This document shows positions 1 to 6,834 of a stretch of DNA of 23,729 nucleotides, piece by piece. Position 1 is the first letter of the stretch. Each line of letters starts with the position of its first letter. The stretch is from 73-13 sp035556395 (GTDB lineage: Bacteria > Actinomycetota > Actinomycetes > Actinomycetales > Microbacteriaceae): positions 1 to 23,729 of the forward strand of contig DATMFB010000020.1 in assembly GCA_035556395.1 (NCBI GenBank), written 5' to 3'. The notes under the pieces are model-generated. The model was not told the DNA's origin. It saw only the letters and a program-made list of their open reading frames with translations, and searched no databases. Both the position numbers and the translations under genes were made by a program.

Positions 1-1
1 C

Positions 2-295
2 GCGCACATCGTGCAGCGCTTCCAGGACAACGGCATCGTCGAGGCGATGGTCGCGGCCGGTCTCGGCATCGCGATCCTCCCCCGCTTCACGACCTCGACC
101 CGCGGCACCGGGATCGTCATGCGACCGCTCAAGGGGGTACGCGCGACGCGCATCATCAGCGCGCTCATGCGCCCGGATCGCGCGGAGCGCCAGAGCGTGC
201 GACTCGTCGTCGACGCCCTGCGCCGGGAGGGATCGCGCGTCCAGGCCGAGCAGGCCGGGCACCCGGGGGTGAGAACGCGACCTCGCGGCGGCTAG
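2..295 (+). CDS. LysR-type transcriptional regulator, C-terminal fragment (5' end outside window)
   Basis: Open reading frame entering from the left edge and ending at TAG 293-295. The visible 97 residues include a stretch with the glycine-rich pattern of LysR effector-binding domains, VAAGLGIAILPRF, which in that family follows the hinge between the two periplasmic-binding-like lobes. The N-terminal winged helix is not in the window, so family assignment rests on this C-terminal pattern alone. The tail after about residue 80 is Arg/Gly rich and probably unstructured. The stop codon lies in the palindrome CTAG (292-295), which also supplies the stop of the convergent tatB, so the two genes overlap by 4 nt. 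Target genes cannot be inferred. Confidence 0.6.
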   Translation, partial: AHIVQRFQDNGIVEAMVAAGLGIAILPRFTTSTRGTGIVMRPLKGVRATRIISALMRPDRAERQSVRLVVDALRREGSRVQAEQAGHPGVRTRPRGG

Positions 296-663
296 GTGGC
301 CTCGGGGTCGAAGGGGGCCTCGGCGTCCGTGGACGCCGCCTCGCGCTGCTCGCGCAGGCGCCGCTGGCGCTGGGCGTAGGCGGACTCGCGGGCCGAGGCC
401 TGCGGCGCCTGCTCGGTGAGCGCCTCGCGGATGATCCGCCGCGGGTCGTAGCGCCTCGGATCGAGCTGCTTCCAGTCGATGTCGTCGAACTCCGGGCCCA
501 TCTCCTCGCGCATCCGCTCGCGGGCGCCGCCGAGATAGTCGCGCGCGCGCCGGGCCCACTCGCCGAGCCGCCGCGCGTACTGCGGAATCCGGTCGGGCCC
601 GATGAGCAGCAGCGCAAGCACCGCGATGAGCAGCAGCTTGTCGAAGGTCAGGCCGAACGACAC
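292..663 (-). CDS. tatB: Sec-independent protein translocase subunit TatB
   Basis: 123-residue protein with the TatA/TatB plan: one N-terminal hydrophobic helix (about residues 8-22), the Gly-Pro hinge at 22-23 (IGPDRIP), an amphipathic Arg-rich helix (about 26-52) and a charged, disordered tail. An acidic residue at position 8 (Asp) fits TatB, where E. coli has Glu8, better than TatA, which has a polar Gln there. It would act in the cytoplasmic membrane with TatC in recognising twin-arginine substrates; efeB in this window encodes such a substrate. In mycobacteria tatB lies near an O-methyltransferase gene, and one diverges from tatB here, although sigE and htrA are absent. The start is GTG 663, with no Shine-Dalgarno but TATCCT six bases upstream, suggesting a leaderless transcript. 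TatA remains a possible alternative. Confidence 0.85.
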   Translation of the reverse strand: MSFGLTFDKLLLIAVLALLLIGPDRIPQYARRLGEWARRARDYLGGARERMREEMGPEFDDIDWKQLDPRRYDPRRIIREALTEQAPQASARESAYAQRQRRLREQREAASTDAEAPFDPEAT

Positions 664-669
664 CCGGCC

Positions 670-675
670 AGGATA
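670..675 (-). promoter_or_regulatory. Leaderless-type -10 element of tatB
   Basis: TATCCT on the minus strand is followed by exactly six bases and the GTG start at 663. A transcript starting 7 nt after the hexamer would begin at the start codon. No Shine-Dalgarno precedes the GTG. The same TANNNT-N6-GTG layout occurs at dapE, dapD and the gene starting at 11372. No convincing -35 element is visible. Confidence 0.5.
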
Positions 676-699
676 GCCGGACGTCCGGACCCGTCCCCG

Positions 700-718
700 T
701 ACACTCGGGGCGAGGAGG
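700..718 (+). promoter_or_regulatory. Putative -10 (TACACT) and Shine-Dalgarno of the O-methyltransferase gene
   Basis: TACACT at 700-705 is a TANNNT hexamer, and a strong Shine-Dalgarno GAGGAGG lies at 712-718, four bases before ATG 723. The resulting leader would be only about 11 nt. The Shine-Dalgarno fixes the start; the -10 is weaker inference. Confidence 0.4.
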
Positions 719-722
719 TGCG

Positions 723-1355
723 ATGGCGGGCACGAGCGAGGACCAGCGGTACGTCGAGGACCGCGTCGTCGAGCGACCCGAGATCGCGAAGGCCCGTCGG
801 GACTCGCTCGAGATGGGCCTCGCGCCCGTCTCCCCGGCGACCGGTGCGCTCATCGCGCAGATCGCGGCTTCGACGGGGGCCAAGCACATCATCGAGATCG
901 GCACCGGTCTCGGCGTCAGCGCCCTCTGGCTCCTCACCGGTGCTCCCGAGGCGACGCTGACCTCGATCGACGTCGAGGTCGAGCACCAGCAGATCGCGCG
1001 CGAGGCGCTCGTCACGGCCGGCGTCCCCGCCGCCCGGACGAGGCTCATCGCCGGCCGGGCGTCCGAGGTGCTCCCCCGGATCAACGACGGCAGCTACGAC
1101 TTGTGCCTCGTCGACGCCGATGCGGCGTCCGTCCTCGAGTACGTCGAGCACGCGCTGCGGATCACCCGCAGCGGCGGGACCGTCATCGTCCCGCGGGCGC
1201 TCTTCAACGGGAGGGTCGCGAATCCCGTGCTGCGGGACGATCTCACTCAGGCGTTCCGTGACCTCACCGAGGTCGTGAACGCCGCTGAGGACGTCGTGAG
1301 CGCACTCGTGCCGATCGGCGACGGGCTGCTGCTCATCACCAAACGCGGCGCGTAG
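723..1355 (+). CDS. Class I SAM-dependent O-methyltransferase (Methyltransf_3 type)
   Basis: 210-residue protein of the catechol/caffeoyl-CoA O-methyltransferase superfamily, which moves a methyl group from S-adenosylmethionine to a hydroxyl, usually with a divalent metal. Motif I (IIEIGTGLGVS, 56-66) forms the SAM-binding loop. An acidic residue after strand 2 (Asp83 in TSIDVE) would contact the ribose. LCLVDAD (127-133) supplies the Asp normally used for metal and substrate binding. Length matches the family (about 210-220). It starts at ATG 723 with a good Shine-Dalgarno. The gene diverges from tatB, as the orthologous pair does near sigE in mycobacteria (Rv1220c region). The natural substrate of this actinobacterial subfamily is not known to me, so no specific product is named. 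It converges on the DUF3117 gene 18 nt away. Confidence 0.85.
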   Translation: MAGTSEDQRYVEDRVVERPEIAKARRDSLEMGLAPVSPATGALIAQIAASTGAKHIIEIGTGLGVSALWLLTGAPEATLTSIDVEVEHQQIAREALVTAGVPAARTRLIAGRASEVLPRINDGSYDLCLVDADAASVLEYVEHALRITRSGGTVIVPRALFNGRVANPVLRDDLTQAFRDLTEVVNAAEDVVSALVPIGDGLLLITKRGA

Positions 1356-1373
1356 CGGGCACCTGGCAGGCGC

Positions 1374-1544
1374 CTACGCCTGCACCACCGCGCCGAGCAC
1401 GCCGTAGAGCTCCTTGGCCTCCGCGTCGTTGACCGACACGACCAGCCGACCGCCGCCCTCGAGTGGGACGCGCACGATGATCAGGCGACCTTCCTTGACG
1501 GCCTCCATCGGTCCGTCTCCGGTCCTGGGCTTCATCGCGGCCAT
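1374..1544 (-). CDS. DUF3117 family micro-protein
   Basis: 56-residue protein whose N-terminus MAAMKPRTGDGPMEA and central VPLEGGGRLVV are hallmarks of DUF3117, a very short actinobacterial family (Rv1211-like) of unknown function. I chose ATG 1544 because an AAGGGG-type Shine-Dalgarno lies about 5 nt upstream and homologues begin MAAMKPR. A GTG two codons earlier (1550) is possible but would leave the Shine-Dalgarno overlapping the start. Translation runs without interruption to TAG 1374-1376. The protein has no membrane segment, no cysteine and no recognisable catalytic motif; it looks like a small soluble, perhaps beta-rich, protein. A GATAAT -10 sits about 30 nt upstream. The gene converges on the O-methyltransferase gene; the 18-nt gap could form an imperfect GGCG/TAG...CTACGCC hairpin. 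Confidence 0.85.
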   Translation of the reverse strand: MAAMKPRTGDGPMEAVKEGRLIIVRVPLEGGGRLVVSVNDAEAKELYGVLGAVVQA

Positions 1545-1573
1545 CGGCACCCCTTTCGCTAGCGGTGCGATCC

Positions 1574-1579
1574 ATTATC
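1574..1579 (-). promoter_or_regulatory. Putative -10 element (GATAAT) of the DUF3117 gene
   Basis: GATAAT on the minus strand matches five of six bases of TATAAT, unusual in such GC-rich DNA. Transcription from about 1567 would give a leader of roughly 23 nt that contains the Shine-Dalgarno. No clear -35 is visible at the expected spacing. Confidence 0.4.
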
Positions 1580-1624
1580 CCGCATGCCACCGACGCGAGC
1601 GAAATCGAGCCGTAACGCGGCGGA

Positions 1625-2815
1625 TCACGGTGGAGTCCAGTCGCCCTCCACCCAGGCCCACATGCCGCCGACCCAGAACCACTGGCCGATGATGCCGAGC
1701 CCGATCGCGACGGGCACGATCCACCGGGAACGCGGGACGGCGAGCGCCGCCAGCGCGGGCGAGGCGGGCAGCAGCAGGCGCCAGGTGCTCGACTGCGGGA
1801 AGAACACCGCGAGCAGGTAGACGAGCCACGCCGCGATCCAGATCCGCAGGTCGACGCCGAGCCGGCGCATCCACGGCGAGCAGAGGGCGGCGACCAGCAG
1901 GCCGAGGACGACGATCAGGCCGATGACACCGGACCAGGCCGGCCAGCCCCACCACTCGGTCCACCATTCGGCGCCCTGGATCCAGGGGGCGAACGGCAGG
2001 AACGCGTCGTCGCCGATGTAGCCGCGTCGCCAGGCGAACTCGGTCGCGAGGTACCCATCCGCCCGCCCCGTCACGAGCCCGACGATCGCGGGCCAGGCGA
2101 GCCCACAGATGGCGCTGACGATGCCGGCGGCGATCACCGCGACGACATCGCGACGCGGGAACGGATCGGCCCGCTTCCGGTGCTGCCACCAGCGCACGAC
2201 GAAGTGCCCGGCGAGCGCGAGCGCGAAGGCGAGCCCCGTCGGCCGGGTGAACGACATGAGGACGATCACCGGGAGCAGCGCGACGTATCGCCTCCGCACG
2301 AGCAGCAGGAGCGCCAGGCCGAGCAGGAAGAAGTGCATCGACTCCGCGTACCCCACCTGCAGGATCGGCGAGACCGGATTGAAGAGCATGAGGGCGACCG
2401 CCGCGAGCGCGCCCCGGTGCGGCAGCCACTCCAGGAACAGCCGGTAGTAGACGAACGCCGCAGCGCCCGCGAAGAGGAACGAGACGACGACCGCGACGAG
2501 CCGGAACGGCACCGCGACGAGCCAGGAGATCGAGGCGACCAGATACGGATACGCGGGCATGAACGCCCAGGCGTTCTCCGCGACGTGACCCGCGTCGTCG
2601 AGTGGGAGCTCCGCCGGGTAGCCGTACGCGACGATCCGCAGATACCACTCGGCGTCCCAGAACGACGAGAACGCGATGAGGTCGGGGTGCGCGCCCGACC
2701 AGGGACTCGCGACCTGGTTCGCGGCATAGATCAGCAGGATCGCCGTCGAGACGACGCGGGAGGCGATGAAGACCAGGAGGACCTGGACCCACCACCTCCT
2801 CAAGAGGCCAACCAC
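1625..2815 (-). CDS. PIG-V-like polytopic membrane glycosyltransferase (probable mannosyltransferase)
   Basis: About 396 residues, strongly hydrophobic, with roughly nine or ten membrane segments. After the first helix comes FWDAEWYLRIVAYGYP (52-67), matching the WDxxWYxxIxxxGYP signature of PIG-V/GT-C enzymes, whose Asp is thought catalytic. Later MPAYPYL, VGYAESMHFF and SFTRPTGLA correspond to the family's further conserved motifs (F-PLYP, YSES, TRPNG). Such enzymes move mannose or another sugar from a polyprenyl-phosphate donor on the outer membrane face; the acceptor here is unknown. The frame stays open far upstream inside dapE, but homology begins near GTG 2815, which overlaps the end of dapE by 16 nt and implies translational coupling. 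TTG 2803, overlapping the dapE TGA, is an alternative start. No good Shine-Dalgarno is seen for either. Confidence 0.75.
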   Translation of the reverse strand: MVGLLRRWWVQVLLVFIASRVVSTAILLIYAANQVASPWSGAHPDLIAFSSFWDAEWYLRIVAYGYPAELPLDDAGHVAENAWAFMPAYPYLVASISWLVAVPFRLVAVVVSFLFAGAAAFVYYRLFLEWLPHRGALAAVALMLFNPVSPILQVGYAESMHFFLLGLALLLLVRRRYVALLPVIVLMSFTRPTGLAFALALAGHFVVRWWQHRKRADPFPRRDVVAVIAAGIVSAICGLAWPAIVGLVTGRADGYLATEFAWRRGYIGDDAFLPFAPWIQGAEWWTEWWGWPAWSGVIGLIVVLGLLVAALCSPWMRRLGVDLRIWIAAWLVYLLAVFFPQSSTWRLLLPASPALAALAVPRSRWIVPVAIGLGIIGQWFWVGGMWAWVEGDWTPP

Positions 2816-3873
2816 GCCCGCAATCCGCGCTCGCACGCCCGGATCTGGTCGACCGCGACGGCCTCGTCGTCGGTGTGCGCCCGGGAGGGATCGCCGGGCC
2901 CGTAGTTGACGGCGGGGATGCCGAGCGCGCTGAACCGGGCGACGTCGGTCCAGCCGTACTTCGGGAGCGCGGCGCCGCCGACGGCCGCGAGGAACTCGCG
3001 CGCGATCGGGGCGTCGAGCCCCGGCCTGGCGCCCTCGGCGAGGTCGTCGACGACGAGCTCGGCGTCGGGGAAGAGCGCGCGGACCCGCGCGACGGCCTCG
3101 TCCCCCGAGCGGCTCGGGGCGAAGCGGTAGTTCACCGTGATCTCGGCGAGGTCGGGGATGACGTTCCCCGCGACACCGCCCGCGATCCCCACGGCGTTGA
3201 GCGACTCGCGATAGACGAGTCCGTCCACCTCGACGTCCTCGGGGACCCAGGCCGCGAGCGCCGAGAGCGCCGGTGCGGCCGCATGGATCGCGTTCTCCCC
3301 GGCCCACGGCCTCGCCGAGTGCGCGCGCACCCCATGCCAGCGCAGCGTCACGCGCAGCGTGCCGTTGCAGCCGCCCTCGACGACGGCGTTCGTCGGCTCG
3401 CCGAGGATCGCGAAGTCCGCCTCCAGGAGGTCGGGGCGATGGCGCGCGAGCCGGCCGAGGCCGTTGCGCGCCGACTCGACCTCCTCCTGGTCGTAGAAGA
3501 TCCAGGTCACGTCCGCGGCGGGCCGCGTGAGCGCGGCCGCGAGCGCGAGCTGCACCGCGACGCCACCCTTCATGTCGACCGAGCCCCGGCCGACGAGCGT
3601 GTCGACGCCCGCGAGCCTCTCGCGCCGCGACGGCACGTTGTCCTTGATCGGCACGGTGTCGATGTGCCCGGCGATCGCGACGCGGCGCTCGCGACCCGTC
3701 TCGGTCCGCGCGACGACCGCATCGCCGTCGCGGTCCACCGTCAGATGCGGCAGCGCCCGCAGCGCCGTCTCGATCGCATCGGCGAGCTCGGTCTCCGCAC
3801 CCGATTCCGAGGGGATGTCGCAGAGCGCGGCCGCGAGGTCGACGACGTCGGATCCCAGGTCGAGCGCGGCCAC
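2800..3873 (-). CDS. dapE: Succinyl-diaminopimelate desuccinylase
   Basis: 357-residue M20-family zinc peptidase that removes succinate from N-succinyl-LL-diaminopimelate in the lysine/peptidoglycan pathway. All metal and catalytic residues are visible: His70 and Asp72 in AGHIDTVP, bridging Asp100 in GRGSVDMKGG, the Glu130-Glu131 pair in YDQEEVES (catalytic base and ligand), Glu159 in LGEPTN, and His333 in RAHTDDEAV. The dimerisation lid domain lies at about 175-290. KYGWTDVARF (305-314) is typical of actinobacterial DapE. GTG 3873 is the start; no Shine-Dalgarno precedes it, but TAGGCT lies six bases upstream, fitting leaderless translation. It diverges from dapD across 34 nt and overlaps the membrane glycosyltransferase gene downstream. 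Confidence 0.95.
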   Translation of the reverse strand: MAALDLGSDVVDLAAALCDIPSESGAETELADAIETALRALPHLTVDRDGDAVVARTETGRERRVAIAGHIDTVPIKDNVPSRRERLAGVDTLVGRGSVDMKGGVAVQLALAAALTRPAADVTWIFYDQEEVESARNGLGRLARHRPDLLEADFAILGEPTNAVVEGGCNGTLRVTLRWHGVRAHSARPWAGENAIHAAAPALSALAAWVPEDVEVDGLVYRESLNAVGIAGGVAGNVIPDLAEITVNYRFAPSRSGDEAVARVRALFPDAELVVDDLAEGARPGLDAPIAREFLAAVGGAALPKYGWTDVARFSALGIPAVNYGPGDPSRAHTDDEAVAVDQIRACERGLRAWLAS

Positions 3874-3879
3874 CCGGTC

Positions 3880-3885
3880 AGCCTA
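3880..3885 (-). promoter_or_regulatory. Leaderless-type -10 element of dapE
   Basis: TAGGCT on the minus strand is followed by six bases (GACCGG) and the GTG start of dapE at 3873. It mirrors the dapD promoter on the other strand, only ten bases away, so both promoters fit inside the 34-nt divergent gap. Confidence 0.5.
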
Positions 3886-3895
3886 CCGACGCGGA

Positions 3896-3901
3896 TACGC
3901 T
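3896..3901 (+). promoter_or_regulatory. Leaderless-type -10 element of dapD
   Basis: TACGCT is followed by six bases (GGACCT) and GTG 3908, the start of dapD. No Shine-Dalgarno lies in between, so transcription probably begins at the G of the start codon. Any -35 would fall inside the first codons of dapE; none is obvious. Confidence 0.5.
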
Positions 3902-3907
3902 GGACCT

Positions 3908-4849
3908 GTGAGCGATCGGACGGCCTGGGGTTACGCACTCGTCACGACGGCGGATGACGGGACCGTGCTCGACGCATGGTTCCCCGAGCCGCGGCTCGGT
4001 CCACTGCCCGCGGGCGTCGACCCGCTCATCGCACCGGCCGAGTTCGCGAGCCAGGAGGGCGACGATCCCCGACGCGGCGTCTCGATCGCGTTCCAGACCG
4101 TCGTCATCGACGACCTCGACGCCGCCCCCGTCTCCGTCCCGGACGTCTACCTGCGCCTCCACCTGCTGAGTCACCTGCTCGTCGAGCCGAACGCGCTCAA
4201 CCTCGACGGCGTGTTCGGCCTCCTGCCCGTCGTCGCCTGGACGAACGCCGGTCCCGTGCTCCCGGCCGTCGCGACGGCTCGTCGCGCCGAGCTGCAGCGA
4301 GCGGGGATCTCGACGCACAGCCTCGACAAGTTCCCCCGGCTGACCGACTACGTCATCCCCGAGCGCGTGCGCATCGCCGACACCGCGCGGATCCGGCTCG
4401 GCGCGCATCTCGCGCCCGGCACGACCGTCATGCACGAGGGCTTCGTGAACTGGAACGCAGGGACGCTCGGCGCCTCGATGGTCGAGGGGCGCATCTCGCA
4501 GGGCGTCGTCGTCGGCGACGGCTCCGACATCGGCGGCGGCGCGTCGATCATGGGCACGCTGTCGGGCGGCGGCACGCATCGCATCTCGATCGGCCGGCGC
4601 TCGCTGCTCGGCGCGAACTCCGGCATCGGCATCTCGATCGGCGACGACTGCGTCGTCGAGGCCGGCCTCTACGTCACGGCCGGCACGAAGATCGTCCTCA
4701 TCGAGGGCGACGAGCGACGCGAGATCAAGGCGGCCGAGCTCTCCGGCGCGAGCGGCGTGCTGTACCGGAGGAACTCGCTCACCGGCGCGGTCGAGGCGCT
4801 GCCGCGGACGGGCGAGGGCATCGCCCTCAACAGTGCCCTCCATGCCTGA
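3908..4849 (+). CDS. dapD: Tetrahydrodipicolinate N-succinyltransferase
   Basis: 313 residues, close to the 317 of M. tuberculosis DapD. It transfers succinyl from succinyl-CoA to tetrahydrodipicolinate, the first step of the succinylase branch of DAP synthesis; dapC and dapE in this window encode the next two steps. The N-terminal half (1-145) is the actinobacterial DapD domain. From about 150 to 265 come left-handed beta-helix hexapeptide repeats (VRIADTARIRLGAHLAPGT, VVVGDGSDIGGGASIMG, ISIGRRSLLGANSGIGIS). MVEGRIS and the glycine-rich GTLSGGGTH resemble the active-site and CoA-binding loops. The frame is open upstream inside dapE on the other strand, but homology and the TACGCT-N6 promoter fix GTG 3908 as start. 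A small tandem repeat follows the stop. Confidence 0.95.
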   Translation: MSDRTAWGYALVTTADDGTVLDAWFPEPRLGPLPAGVDPLIAPAEFASQEGDDPRRGVSIAFQTVVIDDLDAAPVSVPDVYLRLHLLSHLLVEPNALNLDGVFGLLPVVAWTNAGPVLPAVATARRAELQRAGISTHSLDKFPRLTDYVIPERVRIADTARIRLGAHLAPGTTVMHEGFVNWNAGTLGASMVEGRISQGVVVGDGSDIGGGASIMGTLSGGGTHRISIGRRSLLGANSGIGISIGDDCVVEAGLYVTAGTKIVLIEGDERREIKAAELSGASGVLYRRNSLTGAVEALPRTGEGIALNSALHA

Positions 4850-4867
4850 GCGCTCCATGCCTGACGC
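4839..4867 (+). repeat. 14-nt tandem duplication spanning the dapD stop codon
   Basis: CTCCATGCCTGAGCG (4839-4853) is repeated almost exactly as CTCCATGCCTGACGC (4853-4867), duplicating the TGA stop and the codons before it. A diverged third copy, CTCCACGGCTGAGCG, lies at 4881-4895. This looks like replication slippage in the 3' end of dapD. Confidence 0.6.
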
Positions 4868-4904
4868 GGGCGGGGATGCGCTCCACGGCTGAGCGGTCGG
4901 CGCC

Positions 4905-6314
4905 GTGACGGACGTCGACGCGGTCGTGGTCGGCTCCGGGCCGAACGGGCTCGTCGGGGCGGTCGCGCTCGCCGAGGCGGGATTGCGCGTCGTCGTGCTC
5001 GAGGCCGCCGAGCGGCCCGGCGGCGGTCTGCGCACCGAGGAGCTCACGCTGCCGGGCTTCCGGCACGACATCGGGGCGACCATCCATGCCCTCGCCCTCG
5101 CCTCCCCCGCGTTCCGCGCGCTCGGTCTCGAGCGGGAGGGGCTCGCGTTCGCGCACCCGGAGATCCCGCTCGGCCACGCGCTCGAGCCCGGGCGATCCGT
5201 GCTGCTGCACCGGTCTACCGCGGAGACGGCGGCCGCACTCGGCTGTGACGGTCGGCGGTGGCAGCACGTCATGGGCGCGCGATGGGAGGGACTCGTCGCG
5301 TCGGCGCTCGACCCGACCGCGTTCCCGCCGCACTCGACCGCGGCCCTGCTGCGGCTCGGACTGCATGGCGCATGGCCTGCGACCTGGGCGATGGGAAGCG
5401 CCTTCCGCGAGGAGCCGGCCCGGGCGCTCCTGGCGGGTCTCGCGGCCCACGCGACGCTGCCCCTCGGCGCGCTCGTGACGAGCGGATTCGCGATCGTGCT
5501 CGGCGCGCTCGCCCACGGGGTCGGCTGGCCGGTCGCGGTCGGCGGCTCGCAGTCGATCGCCGACGCGCTCGTCGCGCGCCTCGAGGCGCTCGGCGGCGAA
5601 GTGCGGACGGGCCATCGGGTGCGTTCGCTCGCCGAGCTGCCGACGGCACGCGCGACGCTCCTCGACGTCGGGCCGCGGCAGTTGCGCTCGATCGCGGGCG
5701 ACCGACTGCCACCCGGCTACGCCCGCCGACTCGGTCGCTGGCGCGACGCACCCGGCGTCTTCAAGCTCGATTGGGCGCTCGACGCCGCGGTGCCATGGGC
5801 GGATCCCTCGCTCGCGAGCGTCGGGACGGTGCACCTCGGTGGATCGTCGGCGAACGTCGTCGCCTCGGAGCTCGACGTCGCCCGGGGATCGGTCAGCGCG
5901 GAGCCGTTCATCCTGCTCGTCCAGCCATCGGTCGCGGATCCGTCGCGCGCGCCCGCCGGCAAGCACACCCTGTGGGCTTACCTCCACGTGCCGAACGGCT
6001 GGGACGGCGACGCGACGGAGCTCGTCGAGTCGCGCATCGAGGCGTTCGCGCCAGGCTTCCGCGACCGCGTGCTCGCCCGCCATGCGATGGGCGCGGCCGC
6101 CCTCGAGGCGTGGGATGCGAACCTCGTCGGGGGCGACATCGGCGGCGGCTCGATGGACTGGCGACAGCTGCTGGCACGGCCGCGGATCTCCCGCACGCCG
6201 TGGGCGACGCCGATCCCCGGCATCTACCTCTGCTCGGCGTCGACCCTTCCCGGCGGCGGGGCGCACGGCATGGGCGGTTGGAACGCGGCAAGGGCCGCAC
6301 TCGCCCAGCTCTGA
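4905..6314 (+). CDS. FAD-dependent oxidoreductase of the phytoene desaturase/PYROXD2-like family
   Basis: 469 residues with an N-terminal Rossmann dinucleotide site, VVVGSGPNGLVGAVALAEAG (GxGxxG at 10-15) ending in Glu33 (VLEA) that would bind the FAD ribose, followed by ERPGGGLRTEEL as in CrtI-like enzymes. The C-terminus PGIYLCSASTLPGGGAHGMGG (about 437-457) is the second FAD-contacting motif of this family. The region between is Ala-rich and carries the substrate domain. No carotenoid genes are nearby, so a true carotene desaturase role is unlikely; PYROXD2-like uncharacterised oxidoreductases are the better match. GTG 4905 is the start; the 55-nt gap after dapD has no clear promoter or Shine-Dalgarno, so read-through from dapD is possible. 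It converges on the lipoprotein gene 32 nt away. Confidence 0.8.
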   Translation: MTDVDAVVVGSGPNGLVGAVALAEAGLRVVVLEAAERPGGGLRTEELTLPGFRHDIGATIHALALASPAFRALGLEREGLAFAHPEIPLGHALEPGRSVLLHRSTAETAAALGCDGRRWQHVMGARWEGLVASALDPTAFPPHSTAALLRLGLHGAWPATWAMGSAFREEPARALLAGLAAHATLPLGALVTSGFAIVLGALAHGVGWPVAVGGSQSIADALVARLEALGGEVRTGHRVRSLAELPTARATLLDVGPRQLRSIAGDRLPPGYARRLGRWRDAPGVFKLDWALDAAVPWADPSLASVGTVHLGGSSANVVASELDVARGSVSAEPFILLVQPSVADPSRAPAGKHTLWAYLHVPNGWDGDATELVESRIEAFAPGFRDRVLARHAMGAAALEAWDANLVGGDIGGGSMDWRQLLARPRISRTPWATPIPGIYLCSASTLPGGGAHGMGGWNAARAALAQL

Positions 6315-6327
6315 ACCCGGCGCGGGC

Positions 6328-6342
6328 GCCGCATCGCGTTCT
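6328..6342 (+). repeat. 15-bp direct repeat, copy beyond the lipoprotein stop
   Basis: GCCGCATCGCGTTCT occurs here, four bases past the lipoprotein stop, and again at 6820-6834 across that gene's start. The two copies lie 492 nt apart, bracketing the gene. Confidence 0.7.
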
Positions 6343-6346
6343 GCCC

Positions 6347-6826
6347 CTAGCCGCCCCACTCGGCGAGGATCGCCACCTCGGTGCCGTTGTCGACGCAGCC
6401 GCCGACACCGCCGTTGATCTGCCGGAGGATCGGCATCACGGCCCCGATGTTCTCCGGATTGCCCGCATCCTGCGGTGGGGCGCTCGCCGCCGACACCGCA
6501 TCCAGCAGTCGTTGCCCCGCCGCTCGCTGATCACCCGAGGTCGCCGTGACGAGCCGCTGCGCGTGACCGAGCGCGCTCACCATGCGCTCCGACCAGCCCT
6601 CTGCCGTGACGCCGTAGTCGAGGTAGCCGATGTCGGCGTTCCACACGGCACTCACGATCCTGCCCACGCCGGAGCAGAACTCGGTCATCGTGAGCTCCGC
6701 GGCGGACGACGCCGTCGGCTCGGCCGATTCGGGAGCAGGATCCGGCGCGGCTATGGGAGCGGTTCCCGCGCATCCCGCGAGCGCGAGACCCGCCGAAGCG
6801 GTGAGCACGATCGCGAGCGGCCGCAT
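6347..6826 (-). CDS. Small secreted lipoprotein of unknown function
   Basis: 159 residues. The first 18 form a lipoprotein signal peptide (MRPL, hydrophobic core, lipobox LAGC) with the acylated cysteine at 19, so the protein should be anchored on the outer membrane face. A Pro/Ala/Ser/Glu-rich spacer (20-45) leads to a folded, probably helical domain (46-159) with two cysteines, Cys52 and one in GGCVDNG, that could form a disulfide. I recognise no family. ATG 6826 lies six bases after the citrate synthase stop, with no Shine-Dalgarno, so it is probably translated from the gltA message. A 15-bp direct repeat brackets the gene exactly, hinting that it was inserted or duplicated as a unit. Confidence 0.7.
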   Translation of the reverse strand: MRPLAIVLTASAGLALAGCAGTAPIAAPDPAPESAEPTASSAAELTMTEFCSGVGRIVSAVWNADIGYLDYGVTAEGWSERMVSALGHAQRLVTATSGDQRAAGQRLLDAVSAASAPPQDAGNPENIGAVMPILRQINGGVGGCVDNGTEVAILAEWGG

Positions 6827-6834
6827 CGCGTTCT
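6820..6834 (+). repeat. 15-bp direct repeat, copy at the gltA stop/lipoprotein start
   Basis: Second copy of GCCGCATCGCGTTCT. It covers the first bases of the lipoprotein gene, the 6-nt gap and the first two bases of the gltA stop triplet as read on the plus strand. Confidence 0.7.
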
